DNA of 64,000 nt from Acanthosepion esculentum (taxonomy: Eukaryota > Mollusca > Cephalopoda > Sepiida > Sepiidae): NCBI GenBank assembly GCA_964036315.1, contig OZ038480.1, positions 9,603,703 to 9,667,702 on the forward strand, written 5' to 3'. Position numbers and translations under genes: made by a program. The notes under the pieces were generated by a model, which saw only the letters and a program-made list of their open reading frames with translations, did not search any database and was not told the DNA's origin. Each line of letters opens with the position of its first letter. Position 1 is the first letter of the stretch. Of this stretch, positions 51,271 through 62,159 are shown one piece after another.

Positions 51271-51455
51271 GCATAAAGATCAGAAAGATGTTTAAAAAGT
51301 CTCTAATATGAAATAACTTTTTTATTTTAAAGCTTCAAAGAACATTTTATAAATGAAATATAAGGATATAAAGGCAAATTATATAATTCCAAAATATAAA
51401 GCTCAATAAACTTATTTTGATAAAGTTATAAGAATAATTATATTATGTTACGTTA
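51271..51455. other. Unassigned interval
   Basis: AT-rich, nothing recognised. Confidence 0.3.
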
Positions 51456-51459
51456 AAAG

Positions 51460-52530
51460 ACAGTTTATAAGGATAGGCGGGGAAGATAACGAAAAACCCT
51501 AGACTTGAACAGGATTGAACACAGATTGTAGTGATTGGGGGAAATATCCTCTTTGGAGTTGGTTCCATAGAGCAGTTGTTCGTGGGAATTTACTGATGGA
51601 ATACGTAAGGAATGTGGTTGGTTTGTTACAATGCAAGTAGCATAAGCCGTGAAGATTAGACCTGACGGAAGCAAAGAATGTACTTCATCGGTTCACTTTC
51701 CATGGATGTAGCCATAGAACAGTGAGAGGCTTGTTACTTCTCGCCTGTGAGATTGGAGGGTGGAAAATAGTTCATCACCCACAAGGACTCGAAGACGCTT
51801 TTGAACGCTATCAAATATGACAACAGTACTCCATATTCAGCCTGATCTGGCACTTGGAAAGATAGACGATAGCATGGAGTCAGGTTCTTATTGGAGTCAT
51901 AGAGGGTGCCGACCATTTTACCGGCATCTTTATTGATGGATCGTATGTACAAGTTCCATGGCGGCAGTTCTGTGTCAGATCGACGATGATGGAATGCAAT
52001 TAGTTTAGTTTTTGAGGCATTGAATATAGCAAGCCAGTTTTCCCTCACTGCCAATATTTGATCACCAAGAGTTTTAGGGACGCACCAGTATATAGTCGTA
52101 TCATCGGCATAGATTTTTATAAATGATCGGATTATATTTTTAGGCAGATCATTTATGTAAATCAAAAAGTGGGCTGTTCTGAGAAGTGAACATTGGGGAC
52201 GCCTTCAAGGACCAACCTGTTATGAAGAATTTTATAATGAAGAAGACCCTTCCAGTGATTCCATAACTGAAGCGCTAAGTGTAGTAAACCTTTGTGCGAT
52301 ACTCCCTGAACCATAACGTTAGATATCTTAAAAGCCTTCGAGATATTTAATGCTATAGTTCAGGAGGTGTTTTTGCCTCACTAATTCTTGGAATAATGAT
52401 AGTTAAGACGTCAGCAGTGGACCGGGCCGCTCGAAACCCGTACTGCTTGTTGTTGAAGAGATTCTTCTTATCTAGGTGCTCAACGACCTTCTTGTTGATT
52501 ATAGCCACCAAAAAGCATATTTTAAAGATC
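51460..52530 (-). pseudogene. LINE reverse transcriptase, 5'-truncated
   Basis: On the minus strand, from about 52500: EHLDKKNLFNNKQYGFR, then after stops INDLPKNIIRSFIKIYADDT with the YADD catalytic box, NWLAIFNASKTKLIAFHHRR, KDAGKMVGTLYDSNK, and at the end YATCIVTNQPHSLRIPSVNS. These are in the order of a jockey-like non-LTR reverse transcriptase and its C-terminal region. Segments between KDAGKMVG and the end are missing, and stops and frameshifts are frequent. Confidence 0.82.
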
Positions 52531-52539
52531 TGCTGACCG

Positions 52540-53180
52540 TTAAATGTATAGGCAGAAATAAAAGCAAGTTGAAGTAAATTGTATTTCTTTATCAGGCTTT
52601 CTACAAAATCGTACTTTGTATGCTATAAGTTTTATGTTTCAACTTAGTATATATTATCTTTAGTTTTACCATTGACTCTCGCTTCCTTTACGTATGAGAC
52701 GTGTTTAGCAATAGAATGAAAGAAAATATGAAAATCAAGCGCTGTTAGTTTGATATTCTAATAAAATCATCACTACTAATAAAAAGTGACACTTTATATG
52801 CAAACTGAACTTAAATTTAACTGTTTTTGAACACTTACACTTTGAGAGTACCTTATAAGAATAAATAGAAACAAAATCAACAGAAATAGAAACATACATT
52901 TAGAGTTATTGAAACTCCAATTTTGGATCGATACTTGGTTACTTTACATATGAGGTTCATATATACGATGTTAAAAAGTTCTCGGCCTGACCCAATTCCA
53001 AAGATTTGGCAAGAATATCAAATGCCAAATTATTTTTAAGATAATTTTACGTGATACTTTTTTGTATCTATTTTAATAATAAAATTATGATCCCTGTCTT
53101 TAAAATTATTTTATCCTGATGTGGCAACAAAAATCTGTTTAAATATTTTTTTTAGGATCGATATGGGCACCAATTAATTA
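52540..53180. other. Unassigned interval
   Basis: AT-rich; no recognised frame or repeat. Confidence 0.3.
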
Positions 53181-53199
53181 AGACTCAATAATTATATTC

Positions 53200-54080
53200 G
53201 ATTGAGACGTAAAGTACGGCCACTTTCTTATAAAATTTATTTAATTCCTCTTCCCAAAATTATGTTATTATTCAGAACATTGCTCGGCATGTCTCGAGGC
53301 TTACGTGTTGTAACAGGCATAATGTAAAGCGAGCTTTCCTTCGGGATGAAATTCCTTATTTTTCTGAAGCACTCAGCTCAGCAAGAGCCCGTTATTGGGA
53401 AATATAGGTCACTGTATGGCGCACGTTATATTTTCTGGATAAGATTCGTTTCTCTAAATATCTGTCTGAAGGCGACGTCTTGTTTGGAAACAGAACCAAA
53501 GCTAAACATTTAGCTTATTTGATTAAAATGAAATTCGGTTCGAATGTCGTCACGGGCAGACATATTAATTTGTCCAAAATTGTTGGTCCTGACCTGGAGT
53601 TTGGAATTTTCTATCCCCATAGGAACATTAAAAAAGGTAAAGGCATTCAGTAATTTCGAAATGCTCAGTTATTCAAGCATCTGCCAAATTCTGAGGAGCG
53701 TTCTGGGCGTTGATCTATGCATAACAAGGAGGCTGTTCCTTCATGTTTCAAAAATTATCCAAACACGTTTGCATTTGATCTCACAGAAATATTCCCAAGA
53801 TCATATTGCATTTTATACCCCCCGACGGTTGGGTTACCTGTTTCTTTCTTTTATGTGCCAAGACCTGAAGGGACATGAATGATGATCACAGTTCTCCACA
53901 TCTCGCTGCCTTTTGTTATCAATGTTAGTCTCTCTTTACTATCCGTCCCACCCTCTGTTTTACCATTCATTTACACAAGTTGGTTAGGTCGATTTCTCCT
54001 TGCCCGTGAGTGTCAAATTTTCCTGGCCCTTTTTCTTCATTATTTACAACAGATAATTCAACTATTTCTGATTTTAAATA
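53200..54080 (+). pseudogene. Possible N-terminal part of the Penelope-like element
   Basis: Plus-strand reading includes RAFLRDEIPYFSEALSSARA, DKIRFSKYLSEGDVLFGNR and FYPHRNIKKGKGIQ. It is protein-like, on the same strand and just upstream of the RT blocks at 54640-56860, with one SINE in between. I cannot name a domain here; the assignment rests on position. Confidence 0.35.
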
Positions 54081-54084
54081 TCAG

Positions 54085-54335
54085 TGATACACGCTTAGGC
54101 GATCATGTATCTTTCGATACATGACTGACGAGGCAGATTTTTTTCCCGCAGTAGTTTGCCATTTCTTTCTGCGGTAGACCAGTTACCATCCAAGGCTATA
54201 GAACTCAGTCTGTCCTGCTATTTACCCATATCTGGGGTGGGGAGAAGAAGGTTATTCATACCTTTCCTTGGGAAAGTAATGGAATGGAATGGATTCGGCT
54301 GGAATTCGAACTCGGCTCTCCAGTTCCTCAATTTC
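54085..54335 (-). mobile_element. SINE B, copy 2, inserted in Penelope element
   Basis: Inverted copy: hairpin end CATGTATC/GATACATG at 54106-54125, body with ATTTCTTTCTGCGGTAGACC, and head at 54295-54330 (GGAATTCGAACTCGGCTCTC on the plus strand). Very close to 45540-45800. Confidence 0.8.
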
Positions 54336-54639
54336 CTTTGTTTACATTTTCTTAAAACGTCTTCGTTGCTCACACGCATCGTCCGTAGTATTCTCAGCTT
54401 TTTTTTTTTTGAAGAACCACATCTTCAGTGACGATTCTGGAACTCTGAAAGTCGGGGAGGGACCACAGGTGGGTCGAGATCTTTCTGCGGAGGAGGAGGT
54501 GCAATTCAAGAAGCGTCTTTATTTTCAGACTACACCACTATCGTATACTCTTTGAAAGAGCAACTCAAAGAGCTTTGTTAATTCCTCTATTGATTTTCTT
54601 GGGTTCCTTTCAAGTGGCCAAACTTTAAAAAACAAAGAC

Positions 54640-56860
54640 AAATATTTATATTATTAGGCCTGACAAAGGTGCAGGTGTTGTACTATTAAATTATACCGAC
54701 TACGTCAGTAAAATGTTATCTATTTTAAGAGATAGTAGGAAGTTTCGGAGAATTGGAAATGTCTCATGTGACGATACTTTAAAAACTGAATTTCGATAAA
54801 AGAAGAGATTCTTGGAACTTTATAACAGTAAATTTCTAACTAAAATAAGTATTATTTTTTATTTTTTTGTGTGTGTACAGCAAGAAAATATGAAATGTTT
54901 ATTGACAATTATTTTCATTTTGCGAATACATCCATTTAAAGTTAACTGACCTGCAATAATGTTAAGAATCAGGCTAAACGATAAATAAATGTGATAGTAG
55001 GGTTGAGTTTAAGTATCCCCCCTCTAAAAGAAAGAAAACACAACTAAATTAAAACGGCGAATATTTAGAGTAAGACACTACACAATACTTATGGAACAGT
55101 TTTAAATTTATGAACATTAAGATTACATCCTCGGTTATCCATTGAAACTGCTATCCACCGAAAAAAAAGAAGAAAAGAAGCCAGTCCCCACCATGGGCCA
55201 TTTAAAAGATAGTTGGCGCAGCGGATTGGTTGTTACAAACACCCAATCGAGTGTGCAGAAAATATGATCTTTCTTCGTCTAATTCATTAAAAGGCCAGAG
55301 TAGCTGTTAGTGTCTGATTGAGAGGGGGATCAGGGATTGATCTCACCTGATTGGATCGATTTGGTGATGGTGAGTATGATGTTGAAAGATCCGAAACTCC
55401 CTGATGAACCAAGTCAAATAACATCACTGACGCCTCGGGCGCCTACTTAAGAGCGTATTTTTGAATTATAATAATATTCGTCCCGTATGTTCCCAACGTC
55501 CTCGTGTGTATGGGTTACCGAAAATCCATAAAGAAGATGTTCCAATGAGGTCAATTCCGGCCATGTTGAGCTAAGCCCAGCATAATTTGGCCAAGTGGCT
55601 TAATGAAGTTCTTCATCCAATTTTATTTTATTCGGAGTATTGTGTGCCTGATTTGTTTCAGTTTGCTGAATATATGCGCAAATTGAAACACAATTTCGAT
55701 ACTGAAATGATCGTGTCGTTTGATATAACTGGTCTGTTCACGAATGTTCCCCTTGATGAAACAATAGAAATTTGCACTGACTTTTTGTATAGTGACCCCG
55801 CAAAGATTCCACCTTTCTCTGAGATTGTATTTGTCGAGTTGATGGGTATGGCTATGAAGTCTGTCTCCTTCAACTTCGACAAATGCATGTATCAACAGAC
55901 AGAGTAGCGATGGGTAGTCTATTGGGTCCTTCGTTTTTGTTGGATTTCATGAGAAGCAGGTATTTGATAAAATTAATAAGTTTTATCGCTACTTCCGCTA
56001 TGTGGATGACACGTTTATGTTGTTTTACTCTCGGAGTTTTTCTCTCACCTTAATAATCTCCATCCTTTTTCTTTTTTAAATATACAATGGAGAGAGAAGA
56101 GAATAATCAGCTTCCTTTCTTGGATGCATTGGTAGAAAAAATACCTTTGGGTTTTCTTACCAGTATTTACCGTAAACCCACCTTTTCTGGGCTTTACTTA
56201 ACTTGGAACTTATTTGCTCCCAGATCCATAGAAAATTAATCGTATTAGTACCGCTACTCATCGTGCTATTATTTTGTGTTCCGAGTGCAGACTTGACGTT
56301 GAGTTAAAGAAAATTAAACAGCTGTTATTAATAAATGGTTTTCCCCGAATGTTTTGTGACATCTATCATTGAGCAAAAGATCGTTAAGTTCAATGAGGTT
56401 CAGAAATATCGTCCTTCTAAATGTCCTATTTATGTAAGACTCCCGTGGATTGATTCAGAGAGTCAAACATACGCCGACAAATTTTCCAATTCCATCAAAC
56501 GGTGTTTCAATGCTGTTATGGTCCGTAGTATATTTACAACTATAAGGGCTTCCCCCCTTGTCGTGAGGAAGTTTTGCCTGCCAATCAACTAAGTTTAGTA
56601 ATATATCAATATAAATGTCGATGTGAGATCGACTATGTAGGCAAGACCATCGAGAGTTTGGAGGTTAGGATCGCCCAGCATGTCCTGGGTCAGGTGCGGA
56701 AACGGAACCTATGAGCACTTTTAAATTCTGTTGCCTGCAGGACAAATTATTCTACTGAGTTCTTTTCTAGCTTGCACAGGGCACGGACAAGACTCCATTT
56801 ATACATACTGGAGGCTGTTATTATTCACATGCAACGTCCTGCTCTGTGGAGACAACGGGA
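54640..56860 (+). pseudogene. Penelope-like retroelement: RT and GIY-YIG, broken
   Basis: Blocks on the plus strand in order: RPDKGAGVVLLNYTDYVSKM (54652), then after an insertion YGLPKIHKEDVPMRSIPAML (55518), EMIVSFDITGLFTNVPLDET (55699, RT motif A), a MGSLLGP-type block near 55910 (motif B), FYRYFRYVDDTF-type sequence near 55990 with the YVDD box, YRKPTFSGLYLTWN (56169), then PSKCPIYVRLPWIDSES (56415) and the endonuclease end (YQYKCRCEIDYVGKTIESLE, 56602; RARTRLHLYILEAVII, 56776). Frameshifts occur near 55905, 56045 and 56600. RT and C-terminal GIY-YIG in one element define the Penelope class. Cut at its 3' end by a Tc1 element at 56865. Confidence 0.8.
54845..55440. mobile_element. Unclassified insertion inside the Penelope RT
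   Basis: About 600 bp separate two consecutive RT blocks. Near 55295-55355, AGAGTAGCTGTTAGTGTC and AGGGATTGATCTCACC resemble worn A and B boxes, so a SINE is possible. No TIRs or duplication found. Confidence 0.4.
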
Positions 56861-56864
56861 GATA

Positions 56865-58104
56865 CAGGGGTTGGACAAAATAATTGGAACAGGTGCAAAT
56901 TCCACTCCTATATTTCAAAAACCTATTATATTAAGAACTTTAACTAAAACTTCGTAATTGCAGGTTATATCTATTGTAAATACGTTTATTTATCTAATTT
57001 ACTCTCTCTGTCTTATTTATTTTCAGAACTTAGTAAAATTTAAGCTAAATGCGTGACCTCTCCGAGTTCGAAAAAGGGCAAATTATTGGAGCGTGAATGG
57101 CAGGAACCTTGATCTCTAAGGTTGCTGAACTGTATGGTTTTTCAAGAGCTACCATATCAAGAACTATGACGCAATTCGAGAAACAGGGCAAAACCTCTAG
57201 CAACTGTAACAATTCGGACCAGACTTGCAAACTTACTGACAGGTACCGAAATTGAAACGGAATGTGGCAAAAATGACATCGGACTACCGTGACTGCTGAG
57301 TTAAATAATCATCTGCAGTGTCCAGTTTCTACTAAAACTGTTCGTCGTGAGCTCCATAAGGCTGGATATCATGGAAGAGCTGCCGTAAGGAAACCTCTTC
57401 TCTCCACTTGCAACGTTCAGAAGAGGTTGAAGTGGTGCAGAGATCACAATGTCTGTTTTGCAGACCAATGGAAGCAAGTCATATTCTCAGATGAGTCCAG
57501 TTTTTCTCTTTTCCCAACTTCAGGGCGAGTTTATGTGTGGAGGCAGTCCAAAGAAGCTTACAACCCTGACTACTTTCTTCCAACAGTGAAGCATGGTGGT
57601 GGATCAATGATAGTTTGGGCCACTATATGATGGAAATGTCTCAGTCCAATAGTTGCACTGCGTGGTAGAATCAACAGCAAAGATTACCTGAACATTTTGG
57701 GAGATCATGTTCATCCAATGGCCCAGACTTTATAGTGACTGCATCTTCCAAGACGATAATGCTCCAATACATACCGCTCGAGTGGTTAAGAATTGGTATG
57801 AAGAGCATGAAAGTGAGTTAGAACACATGGAGTGGCCTCCCCAATCTCCAGATATCAATATTATTAAACATTTGTGGTGCATTTTGGAGCGACAAGTTAG
57901 GAGCCGCTATTCTCCACCGTCGTGTCTTAAAGTGTTGGAGCAGGTGTTAATGGAAGAATGGCTGAAAATTCCTCTGTATGAAGTCAGGACGCTGTATGAT
58001 TCCATTCCTAGACGTATTAAAGCTGTATGTGAAGCAAGAGAACCAACTCCATATTAAATAAATTTTCTTTGAATTTAACAAGTGTTTCAATTATTTTGTC
58101 TAAC

Positions 58105-58106
<2 letters not shown>
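56865..58106 (+). mobile_element. Tc1-like transposon, inactive
   Basis: TIR CAGGGGTTGGACAAAATAAT at 56865 and its inverted match ATTATTTTGTCTAACCC ending at 58106, with TA before the left end and a TA array after the right end. It lies inside the 3' part of the Penelope element. Confidence 0.88.
57049..58057 (+). pseudogene. Tc1 transposase, stops and lost catalytic Glu
   Basis: ATG at 57049 begins MRDLSEFEKGQIIGA, then a stop, followed by AELYGFSRATISRTMTQFEK (helix-turn-helix), KTVRRELHKAGYHGRAAVRK, VIFSDESSFSLFP with the first catalytic Asp, and after a frameshift IFQDDNAPIHTARVVKNWY with the second. In the third site PDINIIKHLW has Lys where the DD34E family has Glu. Stops near 57094, 57255 and 57628. 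About 336 codons in all, the normal family length. Dead element. Confidence 0.9.

Positions 58107-58160
<54 letters not shown>
58107..58160. repeat. (TA)n microsatellite
   Basis: Expanded from the TA at the Tc1 right end. Confidence 0.95.
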
Positions 58161-58161
<1 letters not shown>

Positions 58162-58319
58162 GTCACTTTAATGCGCACATGACCATGACATTACAACGCA
58201 GAAGAAAAAATTCCATAGTGGACATTTTTTTCACGTTCAAATGAACACTAAGCATAACTGTCAACCGTTACATTTAAAAGCAAAAACTAAAATTACATTA
58301 AGTTTTGTATTACTGTTTG

Positions 58320-58545
58320 CATTCGTGAACAACACACAGTTTTGTATTACTAATTACCCCTGAAGATGATCTCGGAAGAAGAATGAAAGTACTTGGGAAA
58401 TGGAAAATCAAATCGATTTTCATAGTTATAGAACATTTCTGACATCATTTAATTGCAATACGCGGAAATCTATCCGAGAGTATGAACGGATTTTATTAAA
58501 AAAAATGCAGACATAATGTCCGTAATTTATTTAATCAGACATACA
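58320..58545 (+). mobile_element. Penelope-like 5' end (family P3), plus copy
   Basis: A hammerhead at 58357 is followed by a frame with SIREYERILLKK (58460-58500) and remains of the FN.TC motif. Truncated near 58545. Confidence 0.6.
58357..58397 (+). ncRNA. Hammerhead-like motif, family P3
   Basis: CTGAAGA (58360-58366), damaged stem II, GAAA (58385-58388), then GTACTT (AG-TA-CT stem III, T at the cleavage site). Stem I CCC/GGG. Without stem II pairing it is probably weak or inactive. Confidence 0.55.
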
Positions 58546-58550
58546 AAAAA

Positions 58551-59165
58551 CTAAATTTGCTTCCTAAATACACAAATATTTCGATATGCGTGTGTGTATT
58601 CAGTCAGCACTTCTTCTTTCGTACACGTTTCATTGAATATGACAGACAAGATGCCTTGATTTAGTTTTTCATACAAGTTCTCATGTGATCTTATAATTTT
58701 TCTTTTCGGTAGACAAATGATATAAAACTGTTCCATTGTTCTTTCTTTCCGAGCTCTTTCTGCTATACATTTAGCCATTTTCAAGGTTGAAATGTATTAA
58801 CTGCTAACAAGAAATAGATTGCTGTATGTATGTATTTATATAATGTTTTAATTTTCAAAACACGGTCAAGACATTGTATCCATGATCATAGTTGATATTA
58901 TTGATTGTTGGGTTTTTTATTTTTATTAATAAGTCTTCCATTATTTTATAGCCTTTTTTAACATGTAGACGAAGTTATATTTGTGTTTTCAACAAGTATG
59001 TTACGAATAGGGTCCAGTAGGTCTCCGTAAGTATTCAAATGAGACCTAATTGAGCTATGGTCAGAAAGATGTAGTGTGAGTCTTCTTGTCAAATATGTTG
59101 TAGTGTGGCCTATATAATTGGAATAGTTTTGGAACAATTGTACAGTAATTTTATATAAATTGTCT
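58551..59165 (-). pseudogene. Penelope-like GIY-YIG and terminal repeat
   Basis: On the minus strand from 59165: SNYIGHTTTYLTRRLTLHLS and SIRSHLNTYGDLLDPIRNIL (GIY-YIG core), then a degraded endonuclease tail, a hammerhead relic at 58790-58748, and a frame with SHENLYEKLNQGILSVIFNE and EYTHAY (58690-58580), the N-terminal motif. Same order as at 50440-50000, so the two are copies of one structure: endonuclease, ribozyme, ORF start. Confidence 0.72.
58748..58790 (-). ncRNA. Degenerate hammerhead in Penelope terminal repeat
   Basis: TTGAAAA in place of CUGANGA, stem II GGCTA/TAGC, an extra A, GAAA (58760-58757), then GAGCTC. Not expected to cleave. Confidence 0.45.
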
Positions 59166-59169
59166 CACA

Positions 59170-59249
59170 AAAAGAAAACATTATAAGATCACATGAGAAA
59201 TTGTATAAAAACTAAATCAAAGCACCTTGTCTGTCAATGAAACGTGTAT

Positions 59250-59253
<4 letters not shown>
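59170..59253 (+). mobile_element. Small inverted Penelope N-terminal fragment
   Basis: TTATAAGATCACATGAGAA and ACTAAATCAAAGCACCTTGT are the inverted copy of 58700-58635. Confidence 0.65.
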
Positions 59254-59291
<38 letters not shown>

Positions 59292-59304
59292 TGAATATTG
59301 AAGT

Positions 59305-59352
59305 CAGGCAGCCTGACGATTGCGTCTGGCATGAAACAGTTTGTCGCTTCTG
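59305..59352 (+). ncRNA. Hammerhead ribozyme, family C
   Basis: CTGACGA (59313-59319), stem II TGC/GCA, GAAA (59333-59336), CAGTTTGTC with GTC at 59343-59345. Core complete; stem I GC/GC only. Confidence 0.7.
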
Positions 59353-59373
59353 AGTGTTGACTTCAATGTTCAG

Positions 59374-59452
<79 letters not shown>

Positions 59453-59531
59453 GAAATATAGTATTAGGGTGTGCTATATTTATGGGATAAAGTGCTCAAT
59501 ATCAGAGATAGAGCGTATGTAAATATATTAA

Positions 59532-59578
59532 ATTGCCTGACGATTGCGTCTAGCATGAAACAGACTGTCACCTCTAAG
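59532..59578 (+). ncRNA. Hammerhead ribozyme, family C
   Basis: CTGACGA (59537-59543), stem II TGC/GCA, GAAA (59557-59560), CAGACTGTC (GTC at 59567-59569). Core complete; stem I is weak. Confidence 0.68.
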
Positions 59579-59592
59579 TGTTGACTTCAATG

Positions 59593-59647
<55 letters not shown>

Positions 59648-59650
59648 GTC

Positions 59651-60598
59651 AGGATTATCAAAATATAAAATCAAATTTTAAAAAAGAAAATATATCGAAT
59701 TAGACATAAGGATCAAAGAGATTTGTTACTATGCGAACCAAGTTTACGTCGTCTATGATGGTCCTGAGAGTTGTAAGCAATTATGTTTATATCTTGTAAC
59801 CCTACTTCCTCTATAAAACCGATGGTCAAGTCTGGGATTGAGAGTGCCACCGGAACAAGGAAAGTTTGGCCGAAAATATTTCATGATCCTATTCTACTCA
59901 AGCTGATTTCTTTTGTTTTCTTATATGAATTCCTTGAACTACTGCATATTGGGATATCGTCACGCTAGAGATCACTGAGGGCCTACATCGTTTATGGAAT
60001 CCCTCAGCATGAATGACAAACTCCTAATAGTCGAATGGAGTCGCTTCCCAGGCGAAACTCAAGGCAAACGGCAATTTTATTGAATACTTTTTTTCTGGTC
60101 TTATTATCATTTGCATATTTTTGAATTGCAATTTTTATTGCTCATTTTGTGAAAATTGATCTCGAAAATCTTTGACTTTTCTCTTTATTACTTGATAAAC
60201 ATGTATAACCAGCTTGACAGTGGACAAAAGACTTGGATAGTCGCGGTATAAAGAAAACTGAAGAGAAAACTGTCATCTGTCGATGTGCCTCATACTAACT
60301 TAGGACGAGTTGCCTTGGATAGAAATACCTGGAGATATTTGTGCCAGTGTGGTATCACAAATATCGAAATCAGTGGTATTGACCGGCTACGAGACGAAAG
60401 ACAAGGGGAAAAGCGTCAGCAAATGTTCCTGTTGGTATGTCCCGAGATCCTTGTTGTTGTTGCGCAATATGTGGAATTGTATACGGGACTCTAGCGGTAC
60501 TGGAGTGTCCCATACGACACAAACATAAAAACTGAGCGAGGTTATTGGATCCTCATACATCGAAATCGTCAGGAGAATCAATTATAAATGGATGTGCG
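59651..60598. other. Unassigned interval
   Basis: Overlapping frames at 60285-60528 have no recognised domain. No repeat match seen. Confidence 0.3.
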
Positions 60599-60599
60599 A

Positions 60600-60905
60600 T
60601 GTGGTGTAATGGATATCAGGCTCAGATTGAGAAATCAGAGAGCCGAGTTCGAATTCCAGTCGAGTTCGTTAGATTAACTTACCCTTGAGTAAGCGAATCA
60701 CAAATACCCTTGGGAAATGTATGAATCTGTCTCTTCTCTCCCCAGGAGAATAGCAAACAGACTGGTTTCTTTAGCCTTGGTTGGCAACCACTCTAACACA
60801 AAAAGAACTGGCAACCTACTGCGGGAAGAAATCTGCCTTGTCAGTCATGTATCAAAAGATACATGATTGCCCATGCGTGTATATAGCACTTAACTTGCTG
60901 ACTGA
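60600..60905 (+). mobile_element. SINE B, copy 3
   Basis: Head GATGTGGTGTAATGGATAT (A box) and GCCGAGTTCGAATTCC (B box), body with CAACCTACTGCGGGAAGAAA, and 3' hairpin CATGTATC-AAAA-GATACATG near 60848-60868. The loop is AAAA here instead of GAAA in the two inverted copies. Confidence 0.8.
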
Positions 60906-60924
60906 TTGTCAATTAATATTAAAT

Positions 60925-61190
60925 CAAGAATGTGGAATGTTCCTTTAAATGAATCCGACATATGTAATATAACAACACGACAACAATATTATCAAGGAGA
61001 CTTGCATTACAATATTAATTGACAATACAAGTATACTTCACCATGAAAGTATAAAAAACATAAATAATGATACAACCAACACTAAATTAGATTAATTATG
61101 AGTATTGCAACAATGTATTAAAATGTCCATAACAGCAATGTTTTAAAACGCTTAGATTGTAATTTTTTAAAACAATACAATTTTATAAAG
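60925..61190 (+). repeat. Dispersed repeat F, copy 3
   Basis: Matches 25830-26105 through CAATACAAGTATACTTCACC, ACCAACACTAAATTAGATTA and AGCAATGTTTTAAAACG. Confidence 0.65.
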
Positions 61191-61481
61191 TAAATTTACC
61201 TCCCTTAGATAAAATATAATAGATTTAACAGTTAATTTCTAAATTAATTATAACGGAGCGCGTTTCATGCGCATTTACAAAATAATTCACAACTATCATT
61301 TACATTAATTTTTGTTTTAGCAATTCTATCATAAGATGTTCTTGGATGAGATTGAAAGTACTTGCAAATATAAAAAATGAAAAAAAAAACAACTTAATAA
61401 CAAGAAGAAGTTGACCAAAGAATTCTAGAAGATTAAAATGGAATAAATATAATATATTCAGATTATTCAACATATATTGCC

Positions 61482-61485
<4 letters not shown>
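61191..61485. other. Unassigned interval
   Basis: AT-rich; nothing recognised. Confidence 0.3.

Positions 61486-61546
<61 letters not shown>
61486..61546. repeat. (TA)n microsatellite
   Basis: TA array of about 60 bp. Confidence 0.95.
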
Positions 61547-61554
<8 letters not shown>

Positions 61555-61752
61555 GGGGGTGCAGGCCGCTTCATTGAAGGTAACATAGTGGTGTATTTTC
61601 TATTGCCACCGGTGGTGGGTTTCAAAGTAATTCATGTTAACATATTTTCAAAGACGAGTACAAAACAATTATTTTTTCCACTGACACAAGTAATTCGTAT
61701 TTCAATCCACGAAATATTGGGGATTTAGAAAGTTATAGACATGTGCAACATA

Positions 61753-61754
<2 letters not shown>

Positions 61755-61799
<45 letters not shown>

Positions 61800-62150
61800 C
61801 ATCCATCTCAGTCGGTTCATTATCTATCTATCGATCTATCTATCTATATATCTATCTATATATAGAGAGAGATAGATAGATATAGATATATATCACAGTC
61901 TATTCATTGTCTATCTATCTATCTCAGTCTGTTCATTATCTATCTATCTATCTACGTCTGTTCGTATCTATCTATCTATCTATATATCAATCTCAGTCTG
62001 TCCATATCTATCTATCTATCTGTCTATCTATCTATCTCAGTCTGTTCATATCTATCTCAGTCTGTCCATATTTATCTATCTATCTATCTCAGTCTGTCCA
62101 TATCTATCTTTCTATTTACCTATTTATCTATTTTCCTATCTATCGGTTTC
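61755..62150. repeat. (CTAT)n array with recurring interruption
   Basis: CTAT tetranucleotides interrupted by CTCAGTCTGTTCATATCTAT or CAGTCTGTCCATATCTAT. This is the complement of the compound unit at 13880-14727. Confidence 0.92.
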
Positions 62151-62159
62151 TCTTACGCT

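Larger units (their letters stand above)
59254..59650. mobile_element. Two family C hammerhead copies among TA arrays
   Basis: TA arrays at 59254-59287, 59376-59449 and 59593-59643 surround two units. The first (59289-59375) joins a 16-bp inverted stub to a plus hammerhead copy. The second joins a minus-strand family C tail (59450-59530) to a plus hammerhead (59532-59592). Each unit is thus a head-to-head pair with internal loss. Confidence 0.7.
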
